Shown piece by piece: positions 1 to 9,183 of a DNA stretch of 64,000 nt. The number at the start of each line of letters is the position of its first letter. Position 1 is the first letter of the stretch. The translations under genes and the position numbers were made by a program. Below the pieces are notes generated by a model. The model ran no database searches. It was not told the origin of the DNA and saw nothing but the letters and a program-made list of their open reading frames with translations. The DNA is from JBKBIP01 sp046297495 (lineage in GTDB: Bacteria > Planctomycetota > Planctomycetia > Gemmatales > Gemmataceae), in the NCBI GenBank assembly GCA_046297495.1, contig JBKBIP010000006.1:1-64000 (forward strand), in the 5' to 3' direction.

Positions 1-1257
1 GCGGATTTCCTGGCGCAGCTGGGCAAGTTCGAGCACACCGCCGAGTTCTTGAAGGCTAACCTGCGGCGTGGCATCGTAGCGCGTCCGTGGGTGCAAGAGG
101 CCCTGGCCTTAGCCTTGCAAGAGAGCGGCGGCGCGCCGGTGGACATCGAACGGGCGCAGGCATCGGCGATTGATTTGGTCCCGAACCGGGCCGAGAGTTA
201 TTTGCAGGCATCGCGGGCGTTGGCGGACAACCAGCGCTATGACCAGGCATTGGCCCTATGCCGGCAGGCGGCGCAAGTCGAGCCGAACCTGCCCGATCCC
301 TACGCGGATGCGTTGGTGTATGCCGAGAAAGCGGTGAACAGCGAAGCGCTGTTGTGGGCGGCGGGGAACCTGTTGCAGCGCGATTGGCCAGTGGACAATC
401 GCCATCTGCACCTGGACGCTCAGGACCGCCTCAATTACATGGCCCGGTTGTTGTCCGACCAGCGGCAAGTCGCCGAGGCCCAGAAGTTGCGCGACGCGGC
501 CAAGCAGGTCCAACAACGCGATCTGGTGATCACGCTTATCTGGCAAGGAGAAGCGGATTTGGATTTGAAGGTGAAGGAACCCGTTGGGACTATCTGCTCC
601 TCGCTCCAGCGGCAAACGCCGGGTGGTGGAACCTTCCACGGCGACGACCTTCAAAATCGGCTGCGCGAGGAATACGTGGCGGCCCAGGCGTTCTCTGGTG
701 ACTACGAAGTGACGGTAGAACGCATCTGGGGTCGGCCGTTGGGGGCCAAGGCCACGCTGGAAATTATCCGGCACCAAGGCTCTCCCCAGGAAAGCCGGGA
801 GCGGCATACTCTTGTCCTCGACAATGGGCAGAAGCTAACCTTCAAATTGGACGAAGGCCGGCGTACTGCCTTGGCATCCGTGCCGCTGACGTTGCCGCAA
901 CGACGTGCGGAAACGCAAGCCGGTTTGTCGGCGGGCAATCGTTCTCTCATCAAATTGCGCTCTCTGGTGGAACCAGAGTTCAACAACATCGATGAGGAAA
1001 AGCTGATGGGGGGCGTGGCCGGTAGCGGCTTCGAGGTGCCCAAGCCGATCACTCCCACGCAAGCTCTGGAGCACTTCAGCTATCAAGGGAAGGTGCCGTC
1101 GTTCGTGAACGATGCCCTGGACATGACAGCCAAGGCAACCGTATCGGCGGATGGTAGCTATGTGCGCTTGACGCTGCAACCGGCATTCGAGACCGCCAGC
1201 CGGCTCCAAGCGCGGCCCGTCATCACGAACCCAGTCATTCCCGGTAGTGACAACTGA
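1..1257 (+). CDS. TPR-repeat protein with C-terminal YfaP/DUF2135-like beta domain (5' truncated)
   Basis: The reading frame is open from base 1, so the true start lies upstream of the window. The visible 418 codons begin with helical tetratricopeptide-like repeats rich in A-L-Y-A positions (for example around SYLQASRALADNQRYDQA), followed by a charged linker. From about the middle of the protein there is a beta-rich segment beginning LVITLIWQGEADLDLKV, which resembles the YfaP/DUF2135 type of domain found at the end of large planctomycete secreted TPR or von Willebrand-type proteins. The C-terminal 100 residues carry no motif I recognise. A strong intrinsic terminator follows 30 bases after the stop. 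TPRs usually mediate protein-protein contacts; the partner cannot be told from sequence. Family assignment of the C-terminal domain is by visual resemblance. Confidence 0.75.
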   Translation, partial: ADFLAQLGKFEHTAEFLKANLRRGIVARPWVQEALALALQESGGAPVDIERAQASAIDLVPNRAESYLQASRALADNQRYDQALALCRQAAQVEPNLPDPYADALVYAEKAVNSEALLWAAGNLLQRDWPVDNRHLHLDAQDRLNYMARLLSDQRQVAEAQKLRDAAKQVQQRDLVITLIWQGEADLDLKVKEPVGTICSSLQRQTPGGGTFHGDDLQNRLREEYVAAQAFSGDYEVTVERIWGRPLGAKATLEIIRHQGSPQESRERHTLVLDNGQKLTFKLDEGRRTALASVPLTLPQRRAETQAGLSAGNRSLIKLRSLVEPEFNNIDEEKLMGGVAGSGFEVPKPITPTQALEHFSYQGKVPSFVNDALDMTAKATVSADGSYVRLTLQPAFETASRLQARPVITNPVIPGSDN

Positions 1258-1286
1258 TAGCTTTCCGCATGGGCCGAATGGCAAGC

Positions 1287-1320
1287 AAGCCTGGTTCTCG
1301 CTGAGAACCAGGCTTTTTTT
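1287..1320 (+). terminator. Rho-independent terminator
   Basis: A perfect 13-bp stem (left arm 1287-1299, right arm 1303-1315) with a 3-base loop is followed by a T-run to 1320. It ends transcription of the TPR gene and separates it from the cytochrome gene. Confidence 0.9.
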
Positions 1321-1532
1321 GTGTCGCGCGGCGTGCATTCCGGGCGTGACGATGTTCTACTCCTCTTTCTCCTTCCCTGCTGCTTCTCCTACAATAAATT
1401 TGACCTCACACGGACCGGAGTTGAAAACCGTATGAGACACATATTACCTCGGCAAAGAATAGCGTGGGCCGGATTGGCATTCCCGTCCACGAGGCATCTT
1501 TGCCGCTGGAGTAATAAGAGGAGGCCAAAACG

Positions 1533-2888
1533 ATGCGCGGCGAATGGTGGCTGGCGATACTGGTATTGATTTCGGGAGTAAGCGGCACCACAGCCGAGGA
1601 GCTGACGGCCGTGGAGCGCGGCCGCAAGGCCCTGCTGGAGCGCCATTACGTGCCGGCGACTGTGGCGCCACAAGCCTATCAGGAATTGTGGAAACAATGG
1701 GGAGACCTCAAGGAAGCGCCGGCGGATTACGATGCTGCCGTGCGCGAGCGCTACGGCTTGCACCCGGCGCCGTATCCCAATCAGGGCTATCCGATGGGGA
1801 TACGCCTGGCTCCGCGCGTGTTGGGCTTCGGCCACGGCTTGGCTACCGATTGTCTCATTTGTCATGGTGGTAGCATCTTCGGCAAGAGCTACGTTGGTCT
1901 GGGCAATGCGTCATTGGACATCCATGCTTATTTCGAGGAGATTTCCGCCGCCAATGGCTACGCCGCGAAACTGCCGTTTACATTCACTCAAGTTCGCGGC
2001 ACATCCGAGGCTGGCGGCATGGCCGTTTATCTGCTCGGCTTGCGCGAGCCGGACTTGAAGCTCCGGTCATCCGCTCTAAAACTGGGTTTGTGCGACACGA
2101 TGTGCGAGGACACCCCGGCTTGGTGGCTGTTGAAGAAGAAACAGACCATGTACGCTACTGGCGGGGCCGACGCCCGTTCGGTCCGCTCGCTCATGCAGTT
2201 CATGCTGACGCCGCTCAACCCTCCCGAAGTGTTTGAGAAAGAAGAAGAGGCGTTTCGGGATATTCAAGCCTATTTGCTGAGCCTCGAAGCTCCCCCCTAT
2301 CCGTTGCCGGTGGACCAAAAACTGGCTCGCCGGGGCGAATGGCTGTTCCGTGAGAATTGCGCCCACTGCCACGGAACCTACGGTGACAACGGCACGTACC
2401 CTAACCGCATCGTGCCGCTCGAGGTGATTGGCACCGATCGCAGCCGCTACGACGGCATCTCGGCGGAGTTCGCCCGCTATTACAATAAGAGCTGGTTCGC
2501 CAAAGAACGGGCTGGTTGGTTCGCCGATGAGTATGCCGCCCGCCCTTCCGTTGGCTACCAGGCGCCGCCGTTGGATGGCATCTGGGCGACGGCTCCCTAT
2601 TTGCACAATGGCTCGGTGCCAACCGTGTATGACGTGCTCAATTCCAAGAGCCGGCCCACTCTCTTCACCCGCTCGTTCCGCACCGGCCAAGATGCTTACG
2701 ATCCGGTCAAACTCGGCTGGAAAGTGCAAGTTCTCGATCAAGGCCCCGACCCGCGCCTGCCAGCCATCGAACGCCGCAAGGTGTACGACACCCGCTTGCC
2801 CGGCCGGGGCAACACCGGCCACACCTTCGGCGATCATCTAACGGATGAAGAACGCATGGCCGTCATTGAGTATTTGAAAACCTTGTGA
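1533..2888 (+). CDS. Exported di-heme c-type cytochrome
   Basis: A 451-residue protein with an N-terminal hydrophobic signal-like segment (residues 6-20, ending near TTAEE) and two covalent heme-attachment motifs, CLICH at 107-111 and CAHCH at 276-280. The region WATAPYLHNGSVPTVYDVL near residue 350 is characteristic of the RoxA/di-heme cytochrome c peroxidase-like superfamily, where the HNGS stretch lies close to the second heme. The protein is therefore expected in the periplasm or paryphoplasm as an electron carrier or oxidoreductase; the substrate is unknown. Start chosen because AGGAGG lies 7 bases upstream of the ATG. It converges with the DUF1573 gene, with only 16 bases between stops. 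Cysteines at 187 and 191 are additional and do not form a heme motif. Confidence 0.85.
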   Translation: MRGEWWLAILVLISGVSGTTAEELTAVERGRKALLERHYVPATVAPQAYQELWKQWGDLKEAPADYDAAVRERYGLHPAPYPNQGYPMGIRLAPRVLGFGHGLATDCLICHGGSIFGKSYVGLGNASLDIHAYFEEISAANGYAAKLPFTFTQVRGTSEAGGMAVYLLGLREPDLKLRSSALKLGLCDTMCEDTPAWWLLKKKQTMYATGGADARSVRSLMQFMLTPLNPPEVFEKEEEAFRDIQAYLLSLEAPPYPLPVDQKLARRGEWLFRENCAHCHGTYGDNGTYPNRIVPLEVIGTDRSRYDGISAEFARYYNKSWFAKERAGWFADEYAARPSVGYQAPPLDGIWATAPYLHNGSVPTVYDVLNSKSRPTLFTRSFRTGQDAYDPVKLGWKVQVLDQGPDPRLPAIERRKVYDTRLPGRGNTGHTFGDHLTDEERMAVIEYLKTL

Positions 2889-2904
2889 ACCCGATCTCTG
2901 CGCC

Positions 2905-3888
2905 TCAGGGCAAACACTGTCCCGTGATGAGCACTGTGGCCGTGATTTCGTTGCTGAGATCGGTCTTGAATTGTAGCTGCCGACGTATTTCACCGGGCTG
3001 TTTCCCTTGGCAGCGGATCGTCACGACATGCACGGTCTGGGAGGTGGACGGCAAGTCGGCCTCCAACCCGTCCCCCAAGCCGTTGATCTGAAGAATCCGG
3101 AACGGCTTGGCGCCACGCACCACGACGCGGCGGGCCGTCGTTTCGCCGCGTTGCATGTCTCCCATGTTCACCGTGCTGGGGACCACGGACAAGGTGGCCT
3201 GCACATTGGCTTCGACGAGCATGGGCACCAATGGGCTGACGGGATCATTGGTCATCAGGGACAAGTCATAGCGATGATTCCCCACCGGGGCGTCCGCTTT
3301 CAAGGTGATGCGCAGCCGATAGCCCACCTTGCCGGGTTGGCGGTAGAGCTGCTCGACGTTGACATCCACGGGCGAGTTATTGGTGACGATGCCGGTGATC
3401 TTCCAATCCAGCGGGCCGGCATATTCCACGTCGATCACCTGGGTGGGCGTTTGTCCCTGCGGGACGATGCCGAAATCGACCTCGCCGGGGTTGAAGACGA
3501 CATCGGAGCGGCAGTTGGCCGACACTTGCAAGACGGCGGTGGACATGAACTGTGGACCGACCGTGATGAAAATCTGCACGGTTTTGGGGCCAGTGAAGCG
3601 GCGCGTGTCCATCGTGACATCGAGATAAGCGGATTCGCGCGGCGCGATGGCGCCGCTGGGTGGCGTCACGATCACGCAGCCACACGAGGAGCGCTGGCCA
3701 ACCACCTGCATGGGCACGGCGTAGATGTTGGTGATCTTGAAGCGATGGTGTAGTTGGGCGCCGCGTGGGACATTGCCAAAATCATGGCTGGTGCCGCCCC
3801 CCGCGAACATCTTCTCGGCCCAGCGGTCGGTCTGGCCCTGTCCCACTGGTAAGCTCAATGTGATCAGGGCCAACATCGCGTAGTGCAT
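2905..3888 (-). CDS. Exported DUF1573-domain protein
   Basis: Start taken at 3888 because the ATG is preceded by GGGGGAGG and opens directly into a signal peptide (MHYAMLALITLSLPVGQGQ); a longer frame upstream exists but lacks these. The mature part begins with a beta-sandwich of the DUF1573 (HYDIN/ASH-like) kind: the HDFGNVPRGAQLHHRFKITN stretch followed by the SSCGC motif is the typical signature. A second similar sandwich follows (VDFGIVPQGQTPTQVIDVEY), then a third weaker one. Such proteins are common in Planctomycetota and Bacteroidota as exported proteins of unknown function. It stands alone between the cytochrome gene (convergent) and a divergent DinB-like gene. Confidence 0.85.
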   Translation of the reverse strand: MHYAMLALITLSLPVGQGQTDRWAEKMFAGGGTSHDFGNVPRGAQLHHRFKITNIYAVPMQVVGQRSSCGCVIVTPPSGAIAPRESAYLDVTMDTRRFTGPKTVQIFITVGPQFMSTAVLQVSANCRSDVVFNPGEVDFGIVPQGQTPTQVIDVEYAGPLDWKITGIVTNNSPVDVNVEQLYRQPGKVGYRLRITLKADAPVGNHRYDLSLMTNDPVSPLVPMLVEANVQATLSVVPSTVNMGDMQRGETTARRVVVRGAKPFRILQINGLGDGLEADLPSTSQTVHVVTIRCQGKQPGEIRRQLQFKTDLSNEITATVLITGQCLP

Positions 3889-4058
3889 GCTTTGCCTCCC
3901 CCTTTGGGGCCTCCCCGCCAACGAATCGCCCGCGTCGTTCCGTGGCGGGATCATAGCGTCCAGGCTCGTCGGAGTGAAGCCGGAATTTCGCTGGCGTTCG
4001 CACTTTTTCGTTCCTATGCTCTCAAGAACTATGATCTCAACAACTTGGAGAAACTACG

Positions 4059-4514
4059 ATGTCCGCTGATATGAGCGAACTGGTGAAAGCATCCTTGCTA
4101 GGTAAGTTGGACCAGCTGTGGGCGGAGGTGAAACAACTCACCGAGCCGCTCACCGATGCGCAACTGTGGACCAAACCGATGCCAGAGAGCAATTCCATCG
4201 GCCATCTGCTGCTCCATCTAACTGGGAATCTCAACTATTATATCGGAGCACAGCTGGGTCAGACTGGTTACATTCGGGACCGAGAGCGGGAGTTCACCGA
4301 GACGAATGTGCCGGATCGAGAAACTTTGCTGGCCAATCTCGACGCCGCCATCGCCGACGCGCGCCGCATCGTCGCACCCCTGAGTGCCGCGCAACTGGCC
4401 AGCCCACACCCCGAGGAACGCTTCGGAACCGTGCTCAACGCCCTAGTCCACCTAGTCGCCCATTTTGCGCTGCACCGAGGACAAATGTCGTATCTGGTTC
4501 GTTTGGTGCAATGA
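4059..4514 (+). CDS. DinB/DUF664-like four-helix-bundle protein
   Basis: A 151-residue all-helical protein with the histidine pattern of the DinB superfamily: H49 and H53 in SIGHLLLHLTGNLNYYIG, and H135 and H139 in HLVAHFALHRGQMSYLV. In this superfamily three histidines bind a divalent metal. Members include thiol-dependent S-transferases (bacillithiol or mycothiol) and many uncharacterised proteins; this one cannot be assigned to a substrate. The length is typical of the family. The gene is monocistronic: the next gene is convergent and ends at 4603, with its terminator between them. Confidence 0.85.
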   Translation: MSADMSELVKASLLGKLDQLWAEVKQLTEPLTDAQLWTKPMPESNSIGHLLLHLTGNLNYYIGAQLGQTGYIRDREREFTETNVPDRETLLANLDAAIADARRIVAPLSAAQLASPHPEERFGTVLNALVHLVAHFALHRGQMSYLVRLVQ

Positions 4515-4547
4515 CGACTGATGCGGTAAGCGGTGGATACCTCCACG

Positions 4548-4576
4548 AAAAAGGGGCAGGTCTGCGACCTGCCCCC
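4548..4576 (-). terminator. Intrinsic terminator of the cytochrome/WD40 gene
   Basis: A perfect 10-bp GC-rich stem (4553-4562 pairing with 4566-4575, 3-base loop) has five A residues on the + strand side at 4548-4552, that is, a U-run after the hairpin for minus-strand transcription. It lies 27 bases past the stop of the minus-strand gene. Confidence 0.8.
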
Positions 4577-4602
4577 TGAGGCATGAACCAATGGAATCTG
4601 CT

Positions 4603-6036
4603 CTAGTTCTTCACCTCCGTGCTGTCCGCGCCCGGAGGAGATAGGGCCTTGATCAAGGCGCCGGTCTTGCCGTTGTACAGCCGAACGATCCCTTCTTGAC
4701 CGCCCGTCGCCACGACATCCCCTTCTGGGCTGACGCCGAGAGCGTACAAGAAGTCGGTACTGCCGGCCAAGTTGCGGATGCGGCCGCCGTTGTCCGAATT
4801 CCAGATGGTGACGAGCTGATCGCCGCTGCTGGTGACGAATTGATTGGTCGAACCCAGGAACAGCAAGCGCGTCACTTGTTTGTTATGGGCGTTGATGGTG
4901 CGGACCTGTTCCCCCTTCTCGTAATCCCAAATCTTAACGGCGTTGTCAGCGCCGCCGCTGGCCAGGAACTTGCCGTCGCCGCGCCAGCCGACATCCATCA
5001 CATGATGGGTGTGCCCTTCAAAGGCTTTCTCGAACTTGCCGCTGGGAATCTCGAAGATTTTGACGAACTTGTCGGCGCCGCAGGAGGCCAGTCTGGTATT
5101 ATCGGGACTGAAACAAACGCCATAAATGGTATCGCTGTGACTGTCCTTGATGTGAACGACCAGTTTGCCGCTGTCCACGTCGAAGACTTTCAGCTCGCCG
5201 TCCTCGGTGGGAGCGCCGCCGCCGGTAGCCAGCAGCTTGCCATTGGGGGAGAAGGCCAATGCCACGACGCGGTCGGCGAAGTCGGTGAGATGGTGCCGTA
5301 CTGTTCCCGCCTGCACGTCCCAGATCAACACTTCGCCGTAACTACCGCTGGCCAGGAAACGCCCATCGGGACTAAAAGCCAAGGAATCGACCACGCTCAG
5401 ATGGGCGGCGGCCATCGGTTGGCCATCCGGGGCCTTCAGATCGGGCGCGGTCAACGAGCGGATGTAATTGCCCGCCCCCGCGTCATAAATATGAATGTGG
5501 TTGGCTCGTCCGGCGGCTACGGTGGACTTATCAGAGCTAACGGCCACGGCACGCACCGGCGTGAAGTTCGGCGGCAAGGTGGAGAGGACCGGCTTGGGCT
5601 TGACGCGGGCCATGCTCGGCGGCTTGGCCCCTTGGTCGATCCACAGCTTGATCAGGGCCAATTCCTCGGGCGTCAGCGGCTCCTCGCGGCGCGGCGGCAT
5701 GTACGGCCGCTCCTCCTTGGACACCAGCTTGACCAACAGGCTTTCCGCCGACTTGCCGGGAACGACCGGAGCACCCTTCTTGCCCCCCTTCATCAACGCC
5801 TCGAACGTGCCCAGATCGAATTTGCCTTCGGTGACGGCGCCACTATGGCACACCAGGCACTTGTTGACGAAGATCGGTTCGATGTCTTTCTCGTACACGA
5901 CCGGCTCGCTGCGATTGAGCTGAATGACCTTGATCGGTTCCTCCCCTTTCTGGCGTTCTTTCTTGGCGTCCTGAGCCAAACCCCAGGTAGGAACAACGAC
6001 CAACAAGGGCAGAATGAATAATACGCGGCGCGTCAT
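4603..6036 (-). CDS. Planctomycete-type cytochrome c domain fused to WD40 beta-propeller
   Basis: A 477-residue exported protein. Residues 1-22 are a signal peptide (MTRRVLFILPLLVVVPTWGLA). A short planctomycete cytochrome C (PSC) domain follows, with one heme motif CLVCH at 60-64 and the family-typical tail RPYMPPRREEPLTPEEL ... LIKLWIDQGA. The remaining ~320 residues form WD40 repeats (VDSLAFSPDGRFLASGS, VVALAFSPNGKLLATGG, IYGVCFSPDNTRLASCG, VMDVGWRGDGKFLASGG and others), consistent with a seven-bladed propeller. This fusion is largely restricted to Planctomycetota and allies and is one reason for the taxonomic call. Its function is unknown; a secreted electron-transfer or scaffold protein is likely. 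GGGAGA stands upstream of the ATG. Confidence 0.9.
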   Translation of the reverse strand: MTRRVLFILPLLVVVPTWGLAQDAKKERQKGEEPIKVIQLNRSEPVVYEKDIEPIFVNKCLVCHSGAVTEGKFDLGTFEALMKGGKKGAPVVPGKSAESLLVKLVSKEERPYMPPRREEPLTPEELALIKLWIDQGAKPPSMARVKPKPVLSTLPPNFTPVRAVAVSSDKSTVAAGRANHIHIYDAGAGNYIRSLTAPDLKAPDGQPMAAAHLSVVDSLAFSPDGRFLASGSYGEVLIWDVQAGTVRHHLTDFADRVVALAFSPNGKLLATGGGAPTEDGELKVFDVDSGKLVVHIKDSHSDTIYGVCFSPDNTRLASCGADKFVKIFEIPSGKFEKAFEGHTHHVMDVGWRGDGKFLASGGADNAVKIWDYEKGEQVRTINAHNKQVTRLLFLGSTNQFVTSSGDQLVTIWNSDNGGRIRNLAGSTDFLYALGVSPEGDVVATGGQEGIVRLYNGKTGALIKALSPPGADSTEVKN

Positions 6037-6106
6037 GGCATCAAATCTCCCAAAGATAAAACAGGTCCCGCCCCGCCCCCCGCGAGGCGAGACCAGAGAA
6101 AGATAT

Positions 6107-8719
6107 TTACTTCACCACGTTGACAGTGATCTTGGCTTCCTGCGCGGTGGGCACCTTGCCATTGTACATGCCGGTTGCTTTCACCACGAGGTTGGGCCGA
6201 TTGCCGGGGGCGGCGTCGGCATCCGCCTTGAGGACGAACTTGGCCTCGTTCTGGCCGGCGGGGATCGTCACCTTGGCGGCGCTGACTCCCTTGATATTGG
6301 GCGGCAACTCCAACTCGACCTCAAAGGGACCGTCATAGTCGTACATGCGGGCCACGCGGACCAGCACTTCGGTTTGTTCGCCGATCTTCACCGTGGCCGC
6401 GGTCGGCGCCGTCGTGACCGTCGCCAGTTGCCGGGGCAACACGTTCAGCGTCAGCGGATTGGTGGGATAGATGGCCGAGCTATTCACGGGATTGGCCTTG
6501 GGATTGCGGCGGAACGGAAACGTGCCGATCCCTTCCAAAACGATGGTATAGGTGCCGGGCATCACCGTAGGTCCCACCGTGATCACTCCCGTTGCCTTGT
6601 CATTCAGATTGAGCAATTGGTTATTGTTGTTGAAGGTCAAGTTGGCGGGCAGGTTGTAATCGGTGTTGTTGGCTCCTACCGGCTTGACCTGCGCCTGTGC
6701 CTTAAACTCCGGGAAGATGCGGTTCAAGACCAGATTCAGGTTGATCTTGTCCCCTTGATAGACCTCGGTTTTCTCCAGGGTGGCCGTCACGGTGAAGAAC
6801 GGCTTGTCGCGCACCGCCAGGTAGGTGCCGCGGTCGAGCCGGCTGATGGTGACGATATTCGGCTGATTGCCGGGCGTCGGCCAGGTGACGGAGGCCGTGC
6901 GGGCCTCACGCGTAACGGGTTTACCGTTGATAGTGGCCGTTCCCTTGATGGTAATGGAGCCGGCCCAGTCTGGCGCGTTCCCCGCCGCGCTCAGCACCAA
7001 TACCCCATGTTTGATCCCCTTGCCGATGACTTGCGGCGGGCAGGTGACACCCGTAGGCAAGCCTTCCACGGAGAGGGTGATCTCCCCGTTGAAGCCGTCG
7101 CGCCGCCAGGCGTACACATCGTAGTAACAATTCCCCCCTTGCCCGAGCACATTGGCGTCCGGCACGCGGGTTTCCTGCGGCATGGCGATGAGCTGGAAAT
7201 CGGGTTGCGGCGGCGTGATGCTCAGCCGATAGGTGCAGTTGGGTCCAACCTGGGTGCCGCTGGTCTGACTCTTGGCCACGATGACATATTGCCCATCGGC
7301 CGGCACGTTGAACTGGTAGCGGGGCGGGTCCAGCGTGCGCGTGTAGAATTTGAAGGGGGTCAATGTTTCGACGTTGTCCCCTGATTCATACACCAGTTGA
7401 TTGTTGTTCGAGGCGTTGTAAATCGAGAATTCCATGATCGAAGGGGAGCCGATGCGCTCGGCAAACATCTCGATGAGGTATTGTTCCCCCTGCTTGGCCG
7501 TGAACGTGTAGTAGTCGAGGTCCCGTTTCTTTTCGATTCGGCCAGCGATTTCACAGGGAAGCGTCACGGCTTGGGCCTTGTCCTGCGTGTCATTGTTGCC
7601 ATTGTCGAGCACCACCGGCGCCGTGGCGTAGGTGAGCAAATACGGGTTGGAGCTGCCGACGTTGTTGCGCACGCGATACTCGAAACCGCTCAAATTGGCG
7701 GCCACGGGCGGCACGTAGCCGTTGAAATTGAGACGTTGCAGCGCTTGTGGATCATTGGGCACGTTGACCGTGACGGTGATCTTTTCCAAGGGCCGACCGT
7801 TCAGCTGGGCCGTCGGATCGGCCTGGCCGTTCGGTAAATTGCGTCCATAGATCGTCAATTGCGCTGGCTTCCCCGGTTCGACGACGGGGGGGAAGATGGC
7901 GTCGATCCACGGAGCGGTGGAGACCGTCAGCCGGTACGGATGGTCGTTGCCGCCGGTGGTGTGCGTGAACTGCGTCAGGCGCACGTAGTAATCGCCGTCA
8001 GCGGGCAGCGTGGCGTCGAGCACGGCGTCGGTGTCGCTGTAGTTGCGGTTGGCGGCCAAAGGTCGGCCCCGCATGTCATACAATTCGACGATGGGATTGG
8101 CCTTGCTGTCGATGCTGATGGCTTGACAGCTCACGATCACGCGCTGCCCTTTTTGCCCGGTGAACAAGTAATAATCCACGTCGGTGGGATTGTTGATGAG
8201 ACCGTTGACGGTTTGATTCACAGCGATTTTCTGGGGATTGGTCAACGGATCGTTGTTCGGCTCCGTTTCCAGCACCTCGGGCAAATCGCCAACGACGAAG
8301 GCGCGCGGGTTGCTAACGCCCAAATCCCCCACCACGCGCACGTCGTGCAACCCCAGCGGCACATTGGCCGGGATGGTCACTTTGAACTTGTTGATGATGA
8401 CCGGGGGGGGCGGCATGGGAGCGGGCTTCTTGGGATCCGGGGGCGGGGGGGGCGGGGGAGGAACCGCTTCCGCTTTGATGGCGGGATGGCTGAACAGTAG
8501 CCCCTTGGCTTCCTCCAGGTCTTGCCCGGCGATAGTCACTTCCACGGTCGTGCCGACCTGGCCGCCGGGGGGTGTGACTTGGAACAACCGCGGGCTGGGC
8601 ATCGGCGCGCCGAGCTGCTGGGCCGACAGGCTGGTAACACCCAGTAACACGCCGCAGAAGGATAACAGAAAGATCGTGCCTTGGTGGCGGGTCCACGATA
8701 GGGACTGATCCCGGTGCAT
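6107..8719 (-). CDS. Large exported protein with IPT-like and PPC domains
   Basis: Start set at 8719 because GTGAGGAG precedes this ATG and a signal peptide follows (TIFLLSFCGVLLGVTSLSAQ); the frame extends 29 codons further upstream without a ribosome site. The 870-residue protein begins with an IPT/TIG-like domain (PRLFQVTPPGGQVGTTVEVT), interrupted by a proline stretch (PPPPPPPPDPKKPAPMPPPP), then a PPC (pre-peptidase C-terminal) domain with LETEPNNDPLTNPQKI and DVDYYLFTGQKGQRV. A second IPT-like and a second PPC-like domain (RDLDYYTFTAKQGEQYLIEM) follow, then several Ig-like beta domains to the end. No catalytic peptidase domain is visible. It is probably a cell-surface or secreted binding protein. 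The 70-base gap to the cytochrome/WD40 gene permits co-transcription. Confidence 0.85.
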   Translation of the reverse strand: MHRDQSLSWTRHQGTIFLLSFCGVLLGVTSLSAQQLGAPMPSPRLFQVTPPGGQVGTTVEVTIAGQDLEEAKGLLFSHPAIKAEAVPPPPPPPPDPKKPAPMPPPPVIINKFKVTIPANVPLGLHDVRVVGDLGVSNPRAFVVGDLPEVLETEPNNDPLTNPQKIAVNQTVNGLINNPTDVDYYLFTGQKGQRVIVSCQAISIDSKANPIVELYDMRGRPLAANRNYSDTDAVLDATLPADGDYYVRLTQFTHTTGGNDHPYRLTVSTAPWIDAIFPPVVEPGKPAQLTIYGRNLPNGQADPTAQLNGRPLEKITVTVNVPNDPQALQRLNFNGYVPPVAANLSGFEYRVRNNVGSSNPYLLTYATAPVVLDNGNNDTQDKAQAVTLPCEIAGRIEKKRDLDYYTFTAKQGEQYLIEMFAERIGSPSIMEFSIYNASNNNQLVYESGDNVETLTPFKFYTRTLDPPRYQFNVPADGQYVIVAKSQTSGTQVGPNCTYRLSITPPQPDFQLIAMPQETRVPDANVLGQGGNCYYDVYAWRRDGFNGEITLSVEGLPTGVTCPPQVIGKGIKHGVLVLSAAGNAPDWAGSITIKGTATINGKPVTREARTASVTWPTPGNQPNIVTISRLDRGTYLAVRDKPFFTVTATLEKTEVYQGDKINLNLVLNRIFPEFKAQAQVKPVGANNTDYNLPANLTFNNNNQLLNLNDKATGVITVGPTVMPGTYTIVLEGIGTFPFRRNPKANPVNSSAIYPTNPLTLNVLPRQLATVTTAPTAATVKIGEQTEVLVRVARMYDYDGPFEVELELPPNIKGVSAAKVTIPAGQNEAKFVLKADADAAPGNRPNLVVKATGMYNGKVPTAQEAKITVNVVK

Positions 8720-9183
8720 GGCGGTTCTCCTCACGATAATGAAGCAAGTTCCTTGGCGGATCGCGACGTTGTTCAACAACCTTCCCGGCAAAGGCCATTG
8801 GCCCACGGAATGCCAGAGGTTGGGATTCGGCAGGTTGGAAGAACCGGGGAGTAAGGTATCCGTTTCAGTAGCGAGTCCGCAGTGGTTGGTTGTGGTGCAG
8901 GTCGGAGGGCAGCGCTTGACCTTCTAAGCATCGTAATCCCTAAAATTCCCCTCGTCAAGCGCCGACTTCGGGGATTCTGAAAATTCTTGGTGTGGTTTTG
9001 GTTATCCGCTTGTTGTTCCCTTTTGGAATTCATCAGTTCGCGCCGCACGCCGCCGATTCCCCGCGCGAACCGATCCATCCACCGCATGTAACCGTATGGT
9101 ATCGCTGCAGGGACCTCTGCCTGATTCCTCTGATTTTTGCTAAGATAGCTTCTTTCCACCCGCCGCGATGAGGTTGTGCCGTT
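8720..9183. other. Divergent intergenic region upstream of ileS
   Basis: About 460 bases between the divergent PPC gene and ileS. No convincing gene, RNA or repeat was seen. A TAAGAT hexamer preceded by TGC near 9140 could be an extended -10 for ileS, but there is no clear -35, so this is only suggestive. No T-box features (specifier loop, T-box sequence) were recognised in front of ileS. Confidence 0.4.

Noticed and set aside
4696..6021. 441-codon plus-strand frame
   Set aside because: Antisense to the cytochrome/WD40 gene, with repetitive VVA/GG composition that mirrors WD40 codons.
6014..7384. 456-codon plus-strand frame
   Set aside because: Antisense to the PPC protein gene; no ribosome site and no recognisable domain.
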